Positions 7,378-10,512 of a DNA stretch of 10,512 nucleotides are shown in pieces (position 1 is the first letter of the stretch; the number at the start of each line of letters is the position of its first letter). The stretch lies in the NCBI GenBank assembly GCA_003024985.2, contig PXIH01S0020316.1, one strand, 5' to 3'. Origin of the DNA: Euperipatoides rowelli. Lineage: Eukaryota > Onychophora > Udeonychophora > Euonychophora > Peripatopsidae. The translations under genes and the position numbers were made by a program. The notes beneath the pieces were generated by a model that saw only the letters and a program-made list of their open reading frames with translations, was not told the DNA's origin and searched no databases.

Positions 7378-8835
7378 ATAATTATTTGATTTGTAGTTTT
7401 AATATAAACTACTTTTAATTTATAGTTACAAACTAAAAAAATATTTTTATATAGAATGATTATAATAATTGTAACAGTAAATTGTGTGATATAAAGTTAA
7501 ATCTCTATTTTTCTGCTATTAAGTATTTTATAATAACTAATTAATGTATATTAATCCAACTCTTTGATAACTGCCTTTTACGAATAGAATTAATAAATAA
7601 ATAAATAAATATAGAATAAGTTCAAATTGGTAAATGATCGCATTTGCAAATGACACATGGTGAACGTTAGAGCTCAGCAGAGGAAAACTCTAAAATAATA
7701 CTTTTAATGTTCTCGTGTAATAAAACTAACTTTAATTTGAAATACTTTTAAAGTTTTGTAGTTTAAAAATAATAAAGTTAAAATAAACATTTGGTAATAA
7801 AATAATAAATTAGATGATGGAGTTTTAAAATGTAGTGTACGAAATAAAATGCTAGTAGAGCGTGGGGAGCAAAATTATATCAAGTACTGTAATAAAATTT
7901 AAAAAACAACAACTAGTATTTAGTATTTTTATTATATGACTAAGAAAAAAATAGATAAAAGATCTACTATGATTAGAACATCTTGAAACATTCTTGATAT
8001 TTTCTGGACAAGACACGCTGCCCACAAATTCAAATAGCAGAGGGTTAGAGATAAAAAAGAATTGGAGCACAAAGGTTTAAGAATAAATAAATGTTTCAAA
8101 TCTAATTTCATAATAAATTTTAAATTTTTTTGTGTAGACTTTATATCATGATGTTCTACGTTTTCAATCATTTTCTCAATTATTTTTATCTCTTAAATAT
8201 GCATAGTTACTATTATAGCATTTTATTTTAAATTACAATTCGTAATATATTCTTATTCAGTGTACAGTAACTCTAAAGTCTTTTATTTCAGAGTTCAATT
8301 TCAAAGTAGCCTATAAAGATAGTATAAATCAATCAAGACCTGAAAGATGTAGCCCAATTTAATGGAAACGTGGAGAATAACATTAGATAGATTGCAAAAA
8401 CGATTCTTGGGAGAGAAAAAATGCTTAATCCCGAAAGATTCACAGCCAGTTAAGCCTTAATTTGATAAACATAATTCACGTTAGAGGCAGTAGGCGTGTA
8501 AATAAAAACAAAAAGACTCACAAAAAATTATGCAAATAGAAAGCACAAGACAAAATACAGGAGGATGCTTCATCTATATCAAAGTGAACAGCACAAGGCA
8601 AATAATAAGAGGACTTAAAGTAAATTAAGACCAACAGAGGTGGATATTACATAAAAAAAGGAAGTTATCTGAAAAAAACCTAAACTAAAACGTCGAAGAA
8701 CAAAAAAAGTCTATGCTGTTAATTCTTGAGAGAATGGCATCAAAAGTATACTTGAAGTTAATAATGAAAATAATTGCATCATAATAATTTATAGAGGACA
8801 AAACAAACTGTAGGCCCAGTTAGCATAAATCAATA
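7378..8835. other. A+T-rich intronic DNA with no recognised gene
   Basis: Includes a (TAAA)n microsatellite (about 7594-7611) and a 12-bp perfect palindrome, CATTTGCAAATG, near 7640-7651. Overlapping minus-strand open frames lie at 7852-8171 (up to 79 codons) without any domain I recognise. The part from about 8330 to 8760 is A/purine-rich on the plus strand and has short basic frames (for example RKHKTKYRRMLHLYQSEQHK near 8540-8600). This could be a decayed retroelement, but no conserved motif is visible. Confidence 0.45.
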
Positions 8836-8843
8836 CTTTATAT
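8836..8843. repeat. Left target-site duplication (CTTTATAT) of the outer hAT element
   Basis: CTTTATAT immediately precedes the CAGG terminus and is repeated exactly at 10239-10246. Eight bases is the hAT hallmark length, and the sequence fits the nTnnnnAn bias described for hAT target sites. Confidence 0.95.
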
Positions 8844-9103
8844 CAGGCCTGGGCAACAGTTTTGGCACGAGGGCCAGATTGAAAATTTATAATTCTCCGT
8901 GGGCCGGTCTTCAAGCGGGGAAAAATTCAAAGAGAACTAACCGAAACAAAGATGCAGCAAGAGGGAAGGGGGTCTCCCAGAATTTTATTTTAAATTTATG
9001 TTTAAATAATTCAATTTTGTCACTTTAAGAAAATACTAATGCACATACGGCATATACTGTATAATTGTTATATTTCTGAATCTGGCTTATAATTGCATTA
9101 ATA

Positions 9104-9159
9104 CAATATTCTGCATGTCTGTGTATATCTATATCTGTCTACCTATCTATCTATATATA
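9104..9159. repeat. Left arm of a TCTA-rich palindrome
   Basis: It begins CAATATTCTGCATGT (9104-9118), whose exact reverse complement lies at 9601-9615, and continues as (TCTA/TCTG)n up to TATATATA. Without the nested element the two arms would form one long imperfect hairpin. Confidence 0.85.
9152..9159. repeat. Left target-site duplication (TATATATA) of the nested element
   Basis: TATATATA abuts the nested CAGG end and is repeated at 9531-9538. Because the site is simple sequence the match is weaker evidence than CTTTATAT, but the length is the hAT-typical 8 bp. Confidence 0.8.
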
Positions 9160-9530
9160 CAGGGGTAGACAAATCCAGATAATTGCTACCAGCCAGGTAA
9201 ATGTTCTACTAGCCAGAGAGAATGGGGCGACTGACGACCAGGGGTCCAATGACAAAAACAGTGGGGAAGGGAGCATTTTTTTTGACACTATAATGATCAT
9301 TTTTGTGTAATCTAATGGCAAATTTGTCATTACTTATGAAGGTTCGAATAAATTATTTTGAATAAATTATAAATTAGTTCTGCCTTCCATCTAAGTTAAT
9401 TATAAAAAAATAGCATAATAGTTGATTTCAAGAAAAGGCAAGTTGTTATTTTGGATGTAAATTTTCCACTAGCCAGGGAAATATTTGAACTAGCCACAGG
9501 CTAGTAGGCGAGTGGATTTATCGAGGCCTG
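9160..9530. mobile_element. Nested non-autonomous hAT-like element, 371 bp
   Basis: The left end is CAGGGGTAGACAAATCCA (9160-9177). The right end read inward from 9530 is CAGGCCTCGATAAATCCA: 14 of 18 identical, sharing the AAATCCA block. The flanks are TATATATA on both sides. Subterminal copies of the word ACTAGCCAG or its variants occur at both ends (near 9210 and 9470), and the right end contains a small hairpin ACTAGCC-ACA-GGCTAGT (9489-9505). The centre is A+T-rich with no ORF. It belongs to the CACTAGCC-containing hAT-like MITEs common in marine invertebrates. It inserted after the outer element, since it splits that element's internal palindrome. Confidence 0.88.
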
Positions 9531-9538
9531 TATATATA
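9531..9538. repeat. Right target-site duplication (TATATATA) of the nested element
   Basis: Exact copy of 9152-9159, directly after the terminal GCCTG. Confidence 0.8.
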
Positions 9539-9762
9539 GGAGCCTAATATAGATAGATAGATATAAATAGATAGACAGACAGATAGATAGGTATACAGAT
9601 ACATGCAGAATATTGCTTGTATGTGTATATCTACAATATATCTAGATAGATAGAAATAAAGAAAGAAAGATAAGAGATAGCTAGAAATAGATAATGAGGA
9701 ATAGAGATAGCGAAGGATAGAGAGAGATAGACAAAGAGAAACAGAGACAAAGACAGACTTTT
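9539..9762. repeat. TAGA/GACA/GAAA simple-sequence tract, right arm of the palindrome and beyond
   Basis: From 9547 to 9615 it mirrors the left arm: ATATAGATAGATAG at 9547-9560 pairs with CTATCTATCTATAT at 9143-9156, and ACATGCAGAATATTG at 9601-9615 pairs with 9104-9118. After this it passes into purine-rich GATA, GAAA and AGAGA repeats to about 9762. Confidence 0.85.
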
Positions 9763-10150
9763 TTTTTAAAACCTATTTCTGGGACATCAAACCTATAGTT
9801 TATAAGTTCTCTTCTCAAATATNATTTGTAATTTCTTTACGATATCTTTATTTAAAGATCAATAACATTAAATGCTATTAAAAAAAAAACATTACGAGAT
9901 CTAAGCTGACAGCAGATTGTTTATTGCCTTTCATTTCAATTGTACACCACGTGACCATGGCGTTTGATTTGCTTTCTCTAATTTACGTAACTTTGTTTTA
10001 TTATTCTTTATTAATTTTATTTATTCCAGGAAAGAGACAATATGTATTATTACTACATACAATATATTGTGTGTAATCATTTAAAATAATAGCAAAGATA
10101 ATGAAGCCTTTTAGATAAAATTTGCTGTTTTAATGATAATGACAGTTTAA
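9763..10150. other. A+T-rich interior of the outer hAT element
   Basis: No ORF or motif is seen. One ambiguous base (N) lies at 9823. Confidence 0.6.
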
Positions 10151-10238
10151 ACTTTTTAAATTTACGATTGATCTCGGGCCACATAAAGTGATGCGGCGGG
10201 CCGGATCTGGCCCACGGGCCTTATGTTGCCTATGCCTG

Positions 10239-10246
10239 CTTTATAT
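10239..10246. repeat. Right target-site duplication (CTTTATAT) of the outer hAT element
   Basis: Exact copy of 8836-8843, directly after the terminal GCCTG at 10238. Confidence 0.95.
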
Positions 10247-10512
10247 TGTCTTTGTGATAAATGATAGATGGAAATTCATATGCACAAAGAAATTATTGGA
10301 GTATAGTATAATTTTAAAATAAATACAGTACCTGATGCTATCTATAAGTCTATCTTATATTGCAATCACTTATAAGGGAAGTGATATAGACCGAGAGCCA
10401 GTAAGGATTTATTTACTCCGACGAGTGCAAAAGCTTCAATAATATTTTTTGTTTATACATGCCATAAGTGTCTCAGAAAAGTGAGTCTTACAAATTTCCA
10501 GTGGTGGGTGCC

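Larger units (their letters stand above)
8844..10238. mobile_element. Non-autonomous hAT element, 1395 bp, interrupted by a nested element
   Basis: The left terminus is CAGGCCTGGGCAACA (8844-8858). The right terminus read inward from 10238 is CAGGCATAGGCAACA: 13 of 15 identical. Both ends continue into a GGGCCAGAT motif (subterminal, GC-rich). An exact 8-bp duplication, CTTTATAT, flanks the pair, so the boundaries are firm. Removing the nested insertion (371 bp plus one 8-bp duplication) gives an original length of about 1016 bp. The interior is A+T-rich, with a TCTA/TAGA palindrome and purine-rich simple sequence, and holds no transposase or other ORF. It must have been mobilised by transposase supplied in trans. 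The ends resemble the CAGGCCTGGGCAAC...GGGCCAG family seen in many animal genomes. Confidence 0.93.

Noticed and set aside
7640-7651. CATTTGCAAATG palindrome as a POU-factor site
   Set aside because: Resembles an octamer-type site, but a single 12-mer in intron DNA without promoter features is not enough to call regulation.
7852-8171. Overlapping minus-strand frames of 72 and 79 codons, hydrophobic in places
   Set aside because: Leu/Ile/Phe richness follows from A+T-rich DNA. There is no conserved motif, and two overlapping frames are open at once.
8500-8620. Basic frame with RKHKTKYRRMLHLYQSEQHK, considered as a retroelement remnant
   Set aside because: Short, closed by stops on both sides, with no reverse transcriptase, integrase or zinc-knuckle motif visible.
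9104-9615. CRISPR-like array
   Set aside because: The repeats are simple TCTA/TAGA microsatellite without spacers, in an animal genome.

Overview
The window is animal nuclear DNA, strongly A+T-rich (roughly 70% by eye) and almost entirely non-coding. It has no dense ORFs, no ribosome binding sites and no operon layout. It does have a protein-coding segment bounded by a spliceosomal acceptor and donor, microsatellites, long homopolymer runs and several short DNA transposons with terminal inverted repeats (TIRs). One N lies at 9823, as expected of a draft assembly. The organism is probably an invertebrate or basal deuterostome, judging from composition and the LITAF-like protein. I cannot name it.

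The only convincing protein-coding piece is one internal exon, 2361-2553 (+). It encodes the first half of a LITAF/SIMPLE-type zinc and membrane-association domain: a CPNC knuckle followed by the start of the hydrophobic segment. The second half of the domain must be in a later exon. I could not find that exon before the end of the window, so bases 2554-10512 are best read as intron.

The rest is repeat landscape. From left to right: a lysine-codon-rich degenerate tandem repeat (388-525); a perfect 18-bp hairpin (603-643); one terminus of a hAT element (760-828); a short non-autonomous hAT-like element (1339-1949); the LITAF exon; a decayed element candidate (2625-3756); a long featureless A+T-rich stretch with several hairpins (3757-6289); a TIR-bearing MITE (6290-6738); another A+T-rich stretch with a small GC-richer island (7273-7377); and a non-autonomous hAT element (8844-10238) with an exact 8-bp target duplication. 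Inside that last element sits a second, smaller hAT-like element (9160-9530) with its own exact 8-bp duplication. The inner element landed in the central part of a TCTA/TAGA palindrome.

No transposase, reverse transcriptase, RNA gene or CRISPR array is visible. All the mobile elements are non-autonomous and would have needed transposase supplied from elsewhere. I see no new multi-gene system. The most informative structure is the nested transposon pair and its palindromic insertion site.
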